Assembly (NCBI GenBank): GCA_017557925.1
Contig: JAFYWO010000035.1
Span: forward strand, 1-11,541
DNA: 11,541 bases
Source: Alphaproteobacteria bacterium
Lineage (GTDB): Bacteria > Pseudomonadota > Alphaproteobacteria > RF32 > CAG-239
Reading direction: 5' to 3'
Positions 1 through 8,900 of this stretch are shown here, in pieces. Numbering within the stretch: position 1 is the stretch's first letter; each line of letters opens with the position of its first letter. The position numbers were made by a program, and so were the translations under genes. The notes beneath the pieces are model-generated. The model saw only the letters and a program-made list of their open reading frames with translations, made no database searches and was not told the DNA's origin.

Positions 1-80
1 ATCGGCATAAAAATACTACCCAAACTTTCAAGTTCGTTACAATGCCTATCTTCTGATATATTTATCTTTATTTTTTTCAT
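1..80 (-). CDS. Partial unrecognised protein, N-terminus only
   Basis: Only the first 26 codons are in the window; the frame is open to the left edge. The ATG (complement of 78-80) overlaps the xerD stop in an ATGA arrangement, the same coupling seen between the small upstream gene and xerD, so it is probably the third gene of that operon. An AAGGG stretch a few bases before the ATG could serve as ribosome binding site. The visible N-terminus begins MKKIKINISEDRHCNELESL and continues into a short hydrophobic stretch; it carries no signal peptide and no motif I recognise. It does not resemble the start of AccA, a gene I would consider likely next to alphaproteobacterial xerD. That it is a real gene is inferred from the overlap and reading frame; its function is unknown. 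Confidence 0.5.
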   Translation of the reverse strand, partial: MKKIKINISEDRHCNELESLGSIFMP

Positions 81-982
81 GCTTTACCCTTTTTTCTTGA
101 TAGAGGATGTTTTTGGGTTACCTCATCAACCAATTTTTGCGTTGATATATGCGTATATATTTCTGTTGTTGCAATATTTTCGTGACCTAGCATTTTTTGT
201 ATTGACCTTAAATCTGCTTTTTTATTTACTAAATATGTCGCAAAGGAGTGGCGTAAAACGTGAGGAAAGACTTTACTTGGAGAAATACCAGCATTTACTG
301 CTACTTTTTTTAACCCCTTAAAAAAACCGTCCCTTGTAATGTGTCCTGCAAGAGATGTTTGCGATGGAAACAACCAATTATTTTTTCTATTTCCAATAAA
401 CTCTTTTCTGTATTCAAGATACTCTAAAACTTCTTTTATAACTTCTTTATTTATAGGCACAACTCTTTCTTTATTTCCCTTACCGTGTATAAGTATCTGT
501 TGTTGTTCAATATTTATGGAATTTTCTGTTAAACTTACCAATTCACTAACCCTTAATCCGGATGAATACATCAATTTCACCATAACACCTATACGATTTA
601 CAGAAAAACTCTTATCAGAGCTTGCCGTATCACATATTTTTTTTATCTCTTGATGAGTTAAAAACAAAGGTAAGCCCTTGTTTAATTTTGGATTATGAAT
701 ATTATTTGTAGGATTAGATGATATTATTCTCTCACTTATTAAAAACTTAAAAAACTCTCTTATACAAGATATTTTTCTAGATATTGTTCTGGGAGAATTA
801 TCTGACTCATTCAAAATATTTAAATAATCGGAAATATCTTTATTATCTATTTTTTCGTATTCTTTTCCTTCAGTGATTTTTGAAAATTCAACCAAATCCC
901 TCTTATATGCAGCAAGCGTATTCAACGATGCGCCTTTTTCAATAGATTTTGCATCCAAAAATTCACTTATAAAATCTCTCAT
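77..982 (-). CDS. xerD: Tyrosine site-specific recombinase XerD
   Basis: XerD works with XerC at the dif site to turn chromosome dimers back into monomers, normally under FtsK control at the septum. The 301-residue length is the family norm. The N-terminal SAM-like core-binding domain covers about residues 1-90, with a GASLNTLAAYKRDL stretch typical of XerD; the catalytic domain covers about 105-290. The catalytic set is complete: R144 in GLRVSEL, K168 in the HGKGNKER hairpin, H241 and R244 in HVLRHSFATYL, H267 in LGHENI, and nucleophile Y276. The HPL near the C-terminus also fits XerD rather than XerC. The start codon overlaps the stop of the small upstream gene (ATGA) and no strong ribosome binding site is visible, so translation is probably coupled. 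Length and context argue against a phage integrase. The XerD-over-XerC assignment is good but made by eye. Confidence 0.93.
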   Translation of the reverse strand: MRDFISEFLDAKSIEKGASLNTLAAYKRDLVEFSKITEGKEYEKIDNKDISDYLNILNESDNSPRTISRKISCIREFFKFLISERIISSNPTNNIHNPKLNKGLPLFLTHQEIKKICDTASSDKSFSVNRIGVMVKLMYSSGLRVSELVSLTENSINIEQQQILIHGKGNKERVVPINKEVIKEVLEYLEYRKEFIGNRKNNWLFPSQTSLAGHITRDGFFKGLKKVAVNAGISPSKVFPHVLRHSFATYLVNKKADLRSIQKMLGHENIATTEIYTHISTQKLVDEVTQKHPLSRKKGKA

Positions 983-1119
983 TTTGTGAGCTTTAATTCC
1001 ACGCTTTTCTCAATAACCGTTTGTTTTGGTGTTATATCCATACAAGAGGTATACACTATACCCAAAACCAAAACAGCCAAAATAAAATATAATATGTATT
1101 TGTTACTTTGAGAACGCAT
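979..1119 (-). CDS. Small membrane-anchored peptide or lipoprotein candidate, 46 aa
   Basis: This short gene lies directly upstream of xerD. An AGGAAGGAA ribosome binding site (complement of 1126-1134) sits 6 nt before the ATG, and the stop overlaps the xerD ATG as ATGA. The peptide has a short polar basic N-terminus (R2, K7), one hydrophobic segment at about residues 8-24, then C26 and a polar tail of 20 residues (MDITPKQTVIEKSVELKLTK). The sequence before the cysteine, VYTSC, is a poor lipobox because -3 is Tyr. It could be a lipoprotein, a single-span inner-membrane peptide, or an element that mainly couples translation into xerD. A good ribosome binding site, the coupling, a protein-like hydrophobicity pattern and a matching upstream promoter support a real gene. 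I do not recognise a family. Confidence 0.62.
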   Translation of the reverse strand: MRSQSNKYILYFILAVLVLGIVYTSCMDITPKQTVIEKSVELKLTK

Positions 1120-1136
1120 ATTAAATTCCTTCCTAT

Positions 1137-1165
1137 TTGATTAGTATTTTAGTATTGATTATTAT
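1137..1165 (+). promoter_or_regulatory. Predicted sigma-70-type promoter, rightward, for the aroK-addA operon
   Basis: TTGATT (1137-1142, four of six) is followed after 17 nt by TATTAT (1160-1165, five of six). Transcription would begin near 1172, giving a leader of about 37 nt before aroK. The -10 box overlaps the leftward -10 box at 1164-1169, so the two divergent promoters would compete for polymerase. A weaker alternative is TTGATT 1155-1160 with TATCCT 1177-1182. Prediction by eye only. Confidence 0.4.
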
Positions 1166-1192
1166 TATTAACACGTTATCCTAACTTGTAAA
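1164..1192 (-). promoter_or_regulatory. Predicted sigma-70-type promoter, leftward, for the small gene-xerD operon
   Basis: Read on the minus strand, TTTACA (complement of 1187-1192, five of six to consensus) is followed after 17 nt by AATAAT (complement of 1164-1169, five of six). Transcription would start near 1157, leaving a leader of about 38 nt before the ATG at 1119. Prediction by eye only; the AT-rich background makes chance matches common. Confidence 0.45.
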
Positions 1193-1208
1193 GTCTAATA
1201 ATGTTTTA

Positions 1209-1769
1209 ATGAATGAAACAATGATAAAATGTGATAAAATAATACTGTTAGTAGGTTTAATCGGAAGCGGTAAAACAAGTGTAGGAAGACGTCTTGCCAA
1301 AAGACTACACTTACCTTTCATTGATGGCGACCAAGAAATTGAAAAAGCTTCTGGCTTATCTGTTATTGATGTATATAAATGTTTTGGTGTTGATGAATAC
1401 AGAGCAGGAGAAGCTCGTATTATGAAGCGTTTATTAAATGGGAATATATGTGTTTTGGCTTCAGGAGGAGGAGCTTTTGTTGCAGAACAAACTCGTCAAA
1501 TAGCTAAGCAAAAAGCTTTGACCATTTGGCTAAAAGCTGATATTGATGTATTATATCACAGAACTACGGGCAGAAACAGACGCCCTTTTTTACAATGTAG
1601 CGATTCTAAAATAAAAAGTAAATTGCAAACTTATGTTGATGAAGAAACACCTTTTTATAAACAAGCCGATATTATTGTAGAAACAAAAAATGAAATAGTA
1701 GAAAATACTGTTGACAGAGTGATTAAAGCTTTAGAAAACTATTACAGACCAAACATAACGGAGAACTAA
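1209..1769 (+). CDS. aroK: Shikimate kinase family protein (AroK/AroL-like)
   Basis: Shikimate kinase phosphorylates the 3-hydroxyl of shikimate with ATP, the fifth step toward chorismate, in the cytoplasm. This 186-residue protein has the fold's landmarks: P-loop GLIGSGKT (16-23), the D39/D41 pair in FIDGD, R65 in DEYRAGE, the GGG loop (86-88), and the lid RNRRPFL with R125. The arginine that normally precedes P-x-Y in the C-terminal helix (R136 of the M. tuberculosis enzyme, which binds the shikimate carboxylate) is glutamate here (E146 in DEETPFY). aroB, the usual downstream partner in alphaproteobacteria, is absent; rph follows after 4 nt. It may be a shikimate kinase with altered binding or a relative acting on another substrate. 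The start is uncertain: no strong ribosome binding site precedes 1209, and an in-frame ATG lies at 1221. Confidence 0.85.
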   Translation: MNETMIKCDKIILLVGLIGSGKTSVGRRLAKRLHLPFIDGDQEIEKASGLSVIDVYKCFGVDEYRAGEARIMKRLLNGNICVLASGGGAFVAEQTRQIAKQKALTIWLKADIDVLYHRTTGRNRRPFLQCSDSKIKSKLQTYVDEETPFYKQADIIVETKNEIVENTVDRVIKALENYYRPNITEN

Positions 1770-1773
1770 TGAT

Positions 1774-2493
1774 ATGAGAAAAAATGAACGTAAGCATAAT
1801 GAGTTAAGAAATATAGAGATTATACCGGATGTTAATTTATATGCCGAAGGGTCTTGTCTTATAAAATGTGGTAATACACACATATTATGTACCGCCTCCG
1901 TTGATGATAAGCTACCATCTTGGTTAAAAGGAGAAGAAAAAGGTTGGATTACTGCAGAATATTCTCTATTACCAAGAGCAACACATACCAGAGTTAACAG
2001 AGAAACTAAAGGTGTTAGCGGAAGAACCCAAGAAATCCAAAGACTTATCGGAAGATCTTTAAGAGCTGTTTGTGATTTAAAAATTTTGAATGGTTATGTT
2101 ATACATATTGATTGCGATGTATTACAAGCCGACGGAGGAACAAGAACTGCCTCAATCACCGGTGGTTTTGTTGCATTGTGTATAGCGCTTGAAAAAATGG
2201 TAAAAAACAATCAAATACCATATAATCCGATAAAAGAATCTATCGCTGCTATATCTGTTGGCATTTGCAATGATGTAAATTTGCTTGATTTAGAATATGA
2301 AGAAGACAGTAAAGCAGAAGTTGATGCTAACTTTGTATTAACAGAATCGGGAAATATTGTTGAAATACAAGGAACAGCTGAAGAAAAACCTTTCAGCAAA
2401 ACTTCTTATCTTGCTCTAATGGAACTGGCTCAAGAAGGTGTTAATAATTTAATCATCAAACAAAAAGAGGCTATCAAAAATGCAAAAATCTAG
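1774..2493 (+). CDS. rph: Ribonuclease PH
   Basis: RNase PH is a phosphate-dependent 3'-5' exoribonuclease that trims the last nucleotides of tRNA precursors; it forms a hexameric ring. The 239-residue length is normal for the family. Visible signatures include AEGS (24-27), SGRTQEIQRLIGRSLRA (82-98) with R84 in the phosphate-binding region, CDVLQADGGTRTASITG (114-130), and LLDLEYEEDSKAEVD (170-184), whose D178 and D184 match the catalytic aspartates D180 and D186 of E. coli RNase PH. A CGGAG ribosome binding site (1759-1763) overlaps the end of aroK and fits the ATG at 1774; the ATG at 1769 meets a stop after two codons. The last 14 nt overlap rdgB. No key residue seems lost. Confidence 0.97.
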   Translation: MRKNERKHNELRNIEIIPDVNLYAEGSCLIKCGNTHILCTASVDDKLPSWLKGEEKGWITAEYSLLPRATHTRVNRETKGVSGRTQEIQRLIGRSLRAVCDLKILNGYVIHIDCDVLQADGGTRTASITGGFVALCIALEKMVKNNQIPYNPIKESIAAISVGICNDVNLLDLEYEEDSKAEVDANFVLTESGNIVEIQGTAEEKPFSKTSYLALMELAQEGVNNLIIKQKEAIKNAKI

Positions 2494-3085
2494 AGAAATT
2501 ATATTTGCCAGTAACAACAAAGGAAAAATCAAAGAAATAAAAGAAATTTTATATCCTTTAGGCATAAAGGTTATATCCGGAGAGGATATTGAACTGCCGG
2601 ATGTTGAAGAAACAGGAAAGACATTTGAAGAAAATGCCTACATAAAGGCTTTGGCAGCTGCCAAAATAAAAAATATTCCATGCGTTGCAGATGACTCAGG
2701 TTTGTGTGTTGATGCAATCGGCGGAAGACCGGGAGTTTATACAGCCAGATATGCTCCTAACAGAGATTTTGATAAAGGTATGGATAAGCTGTTATTGGAA
2801 TTATCTGAAACAAATTCAACGAATCGTTCAGCATATTTTTCATGTGTCATTGTTCTTGCTTATCCTGACGGAAATTACAAATCTTTTGAAGGAAGAGTTG
2901 ATGGCAGTATAGCCACTCAAAAAACAGGCAAATCCGGTTTCGGTTATGATCCTATTTTCATTCCTACCGGTTATAATCGCTCTTTCGCTGAGTTTAACAG
3001 TGATGAAAAAAATAAAATATCTCATAGAGGAAGAGCTCTTCAAAAATTCATCAAATACTTAACTGATAATGAGAATATTTTATGA
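2480..3085 (+). CDS. rdgB: Non-canonical purine NTP pyrophosphatase (RdgB/HAM1 family)
   Basis: The enzyme hydrolyses dITP, XTP and related deaminated purine triphosphates to monophosphates, keeping them out of DNA and RNA. At 201 residues it is full length. Family motifs in order: SNNKGKIKEI (11-20, substrate binding), TFEENAYIKA (48-57, with the metal-binding glutamates), ADDSGLCVDAIGGRPGVYTARYA (70-92, catalytic D71/D72), SGFGYDPIF (152-160) and EKNKISHRGRA (176-186). The start lies inside the last codons of rph, 14 nt before its end, with AGAGG at 2466-2470 as a plausible ribosome binding site. The stop forms an ATGA overlap with addB. The rph-rdgB pairing is common in bacteria; in many proteobacteria hemW comes next, here replaced by addB. 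Confidence 0.97.
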   Translation: MQKSREIIFASNNKGKIKEIKEILYPLGIKVISGEDIELPDVEETGKTFEENAYIKALAAAKIKNIPCVADDSGLCVDAIGGRPGVYTARYAPNRDFDKGMDKLLLELSETNSTNRSAYFSCVIVLAYPDGNYKSFEGRVDGSIATQKTGKSGFGYDPIFIPTGYNRSFAEFNSDEKNKISHRGRALQKFIKYLTDNENIL

Positions 3086-5991
3086 GTGATTTCTATCCAA
3101 ACATATTCAATATTCCGGCAAGCTGTCCTTTTTGGGATAACATAGCGAGTATTTATCTTTCTCGTTTTTCTGACAATCCGCTAAAACTTGCATCTGTCAG
3201 TTTTTTGGTATCTAACAGGCGTAACTGTATAGCATTAACAAATGCTTTTATGAAAAAGCAGAATATGCACCCAACAATACTCCCCCAAATTATTCCTATT
3301 AATGAAACAGATGTTGATGAGTTGTTTTTTTCTTATTTTGGTATTGAAAATATTACGGAAACAAACCACACTCCAATTTCAAGAGAAGAAAGACTTTTCT
3401 TGCTAACACGAATGATAATTTCTAAACCCAATGAATTTGGAATAAAGAAAACATCTTTAACACAAGCTCTTAATTTGGCAGAAAATTTAGCAAATCTTCT
3501 TGATACTTGCTATAATCAAGATTTATCTTTTGATAAATTGAATGAGCTAGTTCCTGAAAAATATGCATACCATTGGCAAGAAACTTTGGATTTGTTAAAA
3601 ATCATAACTAAATATTGGCCAGAAATTCTTAAAGAAAGAAAAGCTATTGATATTTGTGATTTAAAAAATCACTTATTAAGAAAAAAAGCCATTTTCTTAA
3701 AAAATAACGATTTTGAAAAACATATTGTTATAGCGGGTGTAACAGCAAGTTTTCCTTCTTTTGTAGAACTTATGAAAACGGTTATAGAACTGAAAAATGG
3801 TGAAATATATTTTTCAGGAATCGACAAATTAGCAGATAATGAATATTGGGATGCTATTGACGAAATGCATCCACAGTTTGAACTAAAAGATTTATTAAAA
3901 AAATTACAACTGGACAGACTTCTAATAAAAGACCATTGCTTGCCAAGTAATATATTTCGTGAGCATTTTATATCAGAAGTTATGCGACCGGCTATTGTTT
4001 CTGACAAATGGAGTAATTTACAATCTGTTATAGATGGCAAAAGTGCCGTTAAGGGTATACAAGTTATAAATTCTAAAAATCAAAGAGAAGAAGCTCTTGC
4101 CATTGCTCTTAAAATGCGTGAAATTCTTGAAGAAGAAGACAAAACTGCCTGTCTTGTTACTTATGACAGAAACCTTGCGCGTAGAGTTTCTGCCGAATTA
4201 AAAAGATTTAACATAGAAGTTGATGATTCTGCCGGTATTCCCTTAAGCTTGACACCTATAGGTATATTTTTAAGACTTATTGTAGAATATTGTTTGGATA
4301 CAAAATCTGATATAAAAATGATGGATTTACTAAAAAATCCATTTACTTTGATGAAACAAAACATAAATGAATACAAAGATAAAATATATAATTTAGAAAA
4401 ATATTTAAGAGACAAAGAAAAACATCCCATCTCAAATGAGAATAATGATTTTTTAATAAAATTAAAAGAACTGGTTAAAGATTTTTCTGATAGTTTGAAA
4501 AAAACGAATATTGATTTTAATGAACTACTGAAACTTCATCTAAATTTAGCAGAAGAACTCGCATCATCAGATAGTAAGGAAGGGAAAAACTTCTTATGGT
4601 GTGGAGATATTGCCAAAAGTATGGCTAATTTTATTACAAAAATACTTGAAACATCTGATTTAATGGGAAAAATAAAAGGAAGCGATTATCTTTCCATATT
4701 ATCATTGCTTATGAATAGAGAAACATACCGAACCAAATACGGAACTCACCCGAGATTGTGTATACTTGGCCCGATAGAAGCACAATTACAACATTTTGAT
4801 TATATTATTATCGGTGAGGCAAACGAAGGAATTTGGCCTAAATTACCCAAAGCAGATATGTGGATGTCGCGCCCAATGATGAGTGATTTTGGATTCAACT
4901 TACCGGAAAAAAATATTGGTATTTTAGCTTTCGGTTTTACAAAATTTATGATGACCGAAAATGTTATAATTACAAGAGCTGAGCGAATCGGAGAAAGTCC
5001 TACTCAAAAATCTCGTTGGATATTTAGATTAGAAACTATGATGAAGGCTTTAGGTTTAGATATAAAAGATATTGAAGCTAATGGTTTTGTATCTTTTATT
5101 CACACTATTGATAAACCTAAGACTATTACACCTATAAAACCTCCTTCTCCAAGACCACCGCTACATGCTAGGCCCCGAAAACTTTCTGCAAGCGGATTGG
5201 ATTTACTTATAGATGATCCATATAGTGTTTTTGCAAAATATATCTTAAAGTTATATCCTCTAAACGATTTAGATAGAGAACTTGACCAAAGAGATTTTGG
5301 AAATTTAGTTCACAACATCATAGAAGATTTTAACAATCAATACAATAGCTTATTACCGCATAATTCACTTGACATTCTGATAGATATAGGCAAAACACAT
5401 TTTAAGAACCAAAACTTAAAAAAAGAAGTTGAGGTTTTTTGGTGGCCCAAATTTTTAACAATTGCAAAATGGGTAATAGAACAAGAAAAAGAATATAGGA
5501 CAGAAGTAAAATCTATTCATAACGAAATAAATGGCGAAATTAAATACGATTTGCCATGTGGTCAATTTACCTTTACGGCAAAAGCAGACCGAATAGATGA
5601 ATTGTTAGATGGTTCAATAAACATTATTGACTACAAAACAGGCTCAATTCCGACTAAAACCCAAGTAGAAACTGGACACGCAATGCAATTACTGTTGGAA
5701 GGTATTATTGCACAAAACGGCGCTTATGCTATAAATTCCAATAACACCGTAAATAAGCTAATATATTATAGGCTTGGAAAAGAAAAATTGATAATGGATT
5801 CCAACTTGCAAGAGCTTCTTGATAAGTCAAAAGATTATATTATCAAACTTGTAAATACTTTTGATTTTGAAACAACTCCATATCATTCTCGCCCAACCCC
5901 AAAATACATTCCTAAAAATAAAGATTATGAACATTTGGCTCGTATTAGAGAATGGTCTGTCCACGAAGAAGGAGAGGATGGCGATGAATAA
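3082..5991 (+). CDS. addB: AddB, nuclease/helicase-like subunit of the AddAB double-strand-break repair complex
   Basis: AddB pairs with AddA to unwind and resect double-strand ends and prepare them for RecA loading. The 969-residue protein fits the alphaproteobacterial AddB type. The N-terminal helicase-like part starts with FLVSNRRNC where a Walker A would be, so no GxGKT loop is present, as expected for this type. Conserved blocks include LGPIEAQLQ (562-570), NEGIWP (581-586) and TRAERIGESPTQKSRW. A proline-rich linker near residue 690 leads to RecB-family PD-(D/E)XK nuclease: GNLVH with H744, ADRID with D836, and DYKTG with D850 and K852, then QLLLE from Q869. The active site looks intact. 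The four-cysteine iron-sulfur pattern of B. subtilis AddB is not evident. It starts by ATGA overlap with rdgB and its end overlaps addA. Confidence 0.95.
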   Translation: MSDFYPNIFNIPASCPFWDNIASIYLSRFSDNPLKLASVSFLVSNRRNCIALTNAFMKKQNMHPTILPQIIPINETDVDELFFSYFGIENITETNHTPISREERLFLLTRMIISKPNEFGIKKTSLTQALNLAENLANLLDTCYNQDLSFDKLNELVPEKYAYHWQETLDLLKIITKYWPEILKERKAIDICDLKNHLLRKKAIFLKNNDFEKHIVIAGVTASFPSFVELMKTVIELKNGEIYFSGIDKLADNEYWDAIDEMHPQFELKDLLKKLQLDRLLIKDHCLPSNIFREHFISEVMRPAIVSDKWSNLQSVIDGKSAVKGIQVINSKNQREEALAIALKMREILEEEDKTACLVTYDRNLARRVSAELKRFNIEVDDSAGIPLSLTPIGIFLRLIVEYCLDTKSDIKMMDLLKNPFTLMKQNINEYKDKIYNLEKYLRDKEKHPISNENNDFLIKLKELVKDFSDSLKKTNIDFNELLKLHLNLAEELASSDSKEGKNFLWCGDIAKSMANFITKILETSDLMGKIKGSDYLSILSLLMNRETYRTKYGTHPRLCILGPIEAQLQHFDYIIIGEANEGIWPKLPKADMWMSRPMMSDFGFNLPEKNIGILAFGFTKFMMTENVIITRAERIGESPTQKSRWIFRLETMMKALGLDIKDIEANGFVSFIHTIDKPKTITPIKPPSPRPPLHARPRKLSASGLDLLIDDPYSVFAKYILKLYPLNDLDRELDQRDFGNLVHNIIEDFNNQYNSLLPHNSLDILIDIGKTHFKNQNLKKEVEVFWWPKFLTIAKWVIEQEKEYRTEVKSIHNEINGEIKYDLPCGQFTFTAKADRIDELLDGSINIIDYKTGSIPTKTQVETGHAMQLLLEGIIAQNGAYAINSNNTVNKLIYYRLGKEKLIMDSNLQELLDKSKDYIIKLVNTFDFETTPYHSRPTPKYIPKNKDYEHLARIREWSVHEEGEDGDE

Positions 5992-8900
5992 GTTTGAAAA
6001 AGAAAAAAACTCTTTAGAAGAATTAGCAAACAAACAACAAATGACAGCTTCTAATCCGAATCTGTCTGTTTGGGTTGAAGCTTCTGCCGGAACCGGAAAA
6101 ACTAAACTTTTATCAGATAGAGTTTTAAGACTATTACTAAAAGGGGTAAATCCCAGTAAAATTCTTTGCTTAACATATACAAAAGCAGCTGCTGTTGAAA
6201 TGAATGAGCGTATAACAAAAAGATTAAGTAATTGGGCAATTTGTAGCGCTAATGATTTAGAAAATGATTTATCCAAATTACTTGGTGAGGATTTCAATAA
6301 TTGCGCAAAAAATTCTTTATTATTAAATTCCAGAACGCTTTTTGCTCAACTATTAGACTCACCCGGCGGTATGAAAATTCAAACAATACATAGCTTCTGC
6401 CAAGATATATTAAAGCGTTTTCCTTTAGAAGCAGGAATATCTCCTTTTTTTGAAGTTCTTGATGACAGAAGCAGTAATGAAATACTACAAAACATAAAAA
6501 CTGACATCCTAAAAAAGACTAACAATAATGATGTTCTTGGAAAAGAAATATCTTATTTAGCTAGTTCCATTAGTGAATTTAAGTTTCCGGAAATTATGAA
6601 ATTGATTACGGATAATCGTAACAAAATAGATGAACTATTAAAAAAACATAAAACCATTCAAACAGTTATAAATAAACTGGAACATAAATTAGGAATTTCT
6701 TCTCATTTAACAGAAGAAGAAATAAAAAATGATTTTTTTGCAAATATTGATAAAGATACGTTTAAAGAATGCCTGAAAGCTTTTTTAAAGGGGGGGAAAG
6801 AAGATCAAAAACGCGGTAAAATATTCAATAAAATTATTGAAAGTAATTTTAGTATTGAAAATTATGAACTTTACAAAAATGTTTTCTTTACAGTAGAAGA
6901 AGAAAAACGTGCACACTTTGCAAGAAAAGACGCTATAAAGGCCTACCCTCTGATATTGGATTTTATGAATAGTGAGTTTGAAAGAATATCTATTGCAGAC
7001 AATACAATAAAAACAATTAAGCTTTTGTGTTCAACTAAATCTATGCTTCATATTTCTAAAAACATTATTGATGCATATAATAGTTATAAAGAGATGTATT
7101 CATTGTTAGATTATGAAGACCTTATTATCAAAACCAAATCGCTTTTAGAAAATAGAGAAAATACTGATTGGGTATTATTTAAGCTTGATGGCGGAATAGA
7201 CCACATATTAGTAGATGAAGCTCAAGATACATCACCTAATCAATGGGCGATTATTAGAGCAATTACAAAAGAATTTTTTGTAGGACAAAGTTCTTATGAA
7301 GGAAATATTCCTCGCTCAGTTCTTGTGGTTGGAGACAGAAAACAATCAATTTATAGTTTTCAAGGTGCTGACCCAAATGAATTTGATAAGATGTATGATT
7401 ATTTTTTGGAAGAATATTCTTCTTTTGAAAAAGTTCATTTAGATGTTTCTTTCCGTTCTACCAAAGCTATTATGGATTGCGTAAATCTATTATTTGAAGC
7501 AGAAGATGTAAAAAAGGGTGTTGTTACAAAGGGGCAAAGTGTAAAACACTGTCCTTTCAGATTGGGCGAAGGCGGGAGTGTTGAAATATATTCTCTGACC
7601 AAACAAAAACAAGAAAATGAAGATAGTGATTATGGTTGGCTTATTCCTTTGGAACGAACTCAAAAATCAAGTCCATCCAATTTACTTGCTAAAAAAATTG
7701 CTCAAAATATAAAAAGTATGGTTGAAAACAAAGAAATTTTAGCCTCCAAAAATCGTCCTATACGATATGGGGATTTTATGTTTTTGGTTCAAAGAAGAAA
7801 CTGTTTTGTTGAAGAATTTGTAAGAGCTTGTAAAGAATTAGAAATAAACGTTGCCGGCGTAGACCGATTAAAACTTTTAGAGCAAATTGCAACTCAAGAT
7901 TTAATATCTCTCGGTAAATTTTTGTTATCTCCATATGATGATTTATCCTTAGCAGAAGTACTAAAATCACCTATTTTTAATCTTGATGATAGTGATTTAT
8001 TTAAATTATGTTATGAAAGGAAAGGAACTATTTTCAACAATATGCCATCTTTTGCCCAATATAACAAAATTTTAGATGAATTAAATATATTGTTAAATAT
8101 GAGCAAATACGTCCGTCCTTTTGAACTTTATTCTTATGTTTTATCAAAGATGGATGGTAGAAAAAATTACATATCAAGAATGGGAAAAGAGGTTGAAGAT
8201 GTTTTAGATGAATTTCTCAATTTAACCATTGATTTTGAACAAAAAAACACACCATCTTTTGAAAACTTCATAAACTGGATTTCAAAAGATGAAGTTATCA
8301 TAAAAAAAGAAATGGAACAAAGTGATAATGATACCGTAAAAATAATGACTGTGCACGGTTCAAAAGGATTGCAAGCTCCTATTGTTATATTGGCTGATAC
8401 TGTTAGGGTAAAAAAATTCTCCCGAAAAGCTGATTTTTTCTGGGAAGATTCTTTATTTTATTTTCCTTTTTCTTCAGAATATTATAATGCAGAATGCAAT
8501 AACTTAATTGACGTTCTTTCTCAAATAGATTTGGAAGAATACAGACGACTTTTATATGTAGCTCTTACCCGAGCCGAAGACCGTCTGTATATTGCAGGTT
8601 ATACTAAACAAAAAAACATAAAAGATACGTCTTGGTATAGTTTGTTAGAAAATAACTTAAAATCAAACGTCACACAAATTGATGATGATAAAAAAATAGT
8701 ATACAAAATAGAACAAGAAATACCTTGCAAAACAAAAGACAAAGAACAAGAAATCTTATTACAGGCAACTAAAGATTACAGTTATTTACTAACCCCGATA
8801 AATGCTGAAATCCCAATGCAAAAAATTCTTTCTCCATCAAAAGATTATGATGGAGAAGACGAAGTTATTTGTTCTCCTATTGAAGATGACGGTAATTTTT

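Noticed and set aside
79-653. Open frames on the plus strand opposite xerD (79-321 and 339-653)
   Set aside because: They are antisense to an intact, fully conserved xerD and show low-complexity hydrophobic translation with no ribosome binding site or family motif.
77-982. xerD as an integrase marking a mobile element
   Set aside because: The protein has the length and signature of a housekeeping XerD, sits in an expected chromosomal context divergent from aroK, and no attachment repeats or cargo genes are seen.
3669-4430. Minus-strand open frames inside addB (3669-4040, 4161-4430)
   Set aside because: They lie wholly within addB, are rich in Ser/Phe/Ile as expected of an antisense reading of AT-rich coding DNA, and have no supporting signals.
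3082-5991. Loss of Walker A in AddB as a sign of decay
   Set aside because: Alphaproteobacterial AddB proteins typically lack a functional P-loop in this subunit; the nuclease residues are intact and the gene is full length.
5827-6297. Minus-strand 156-codon frame across the addB-addA junction
   Set aside because: It is antisense to two conserved proteins including the AddA Walker A region; its length is explained by the AT-rich codon bias of the coding strand.
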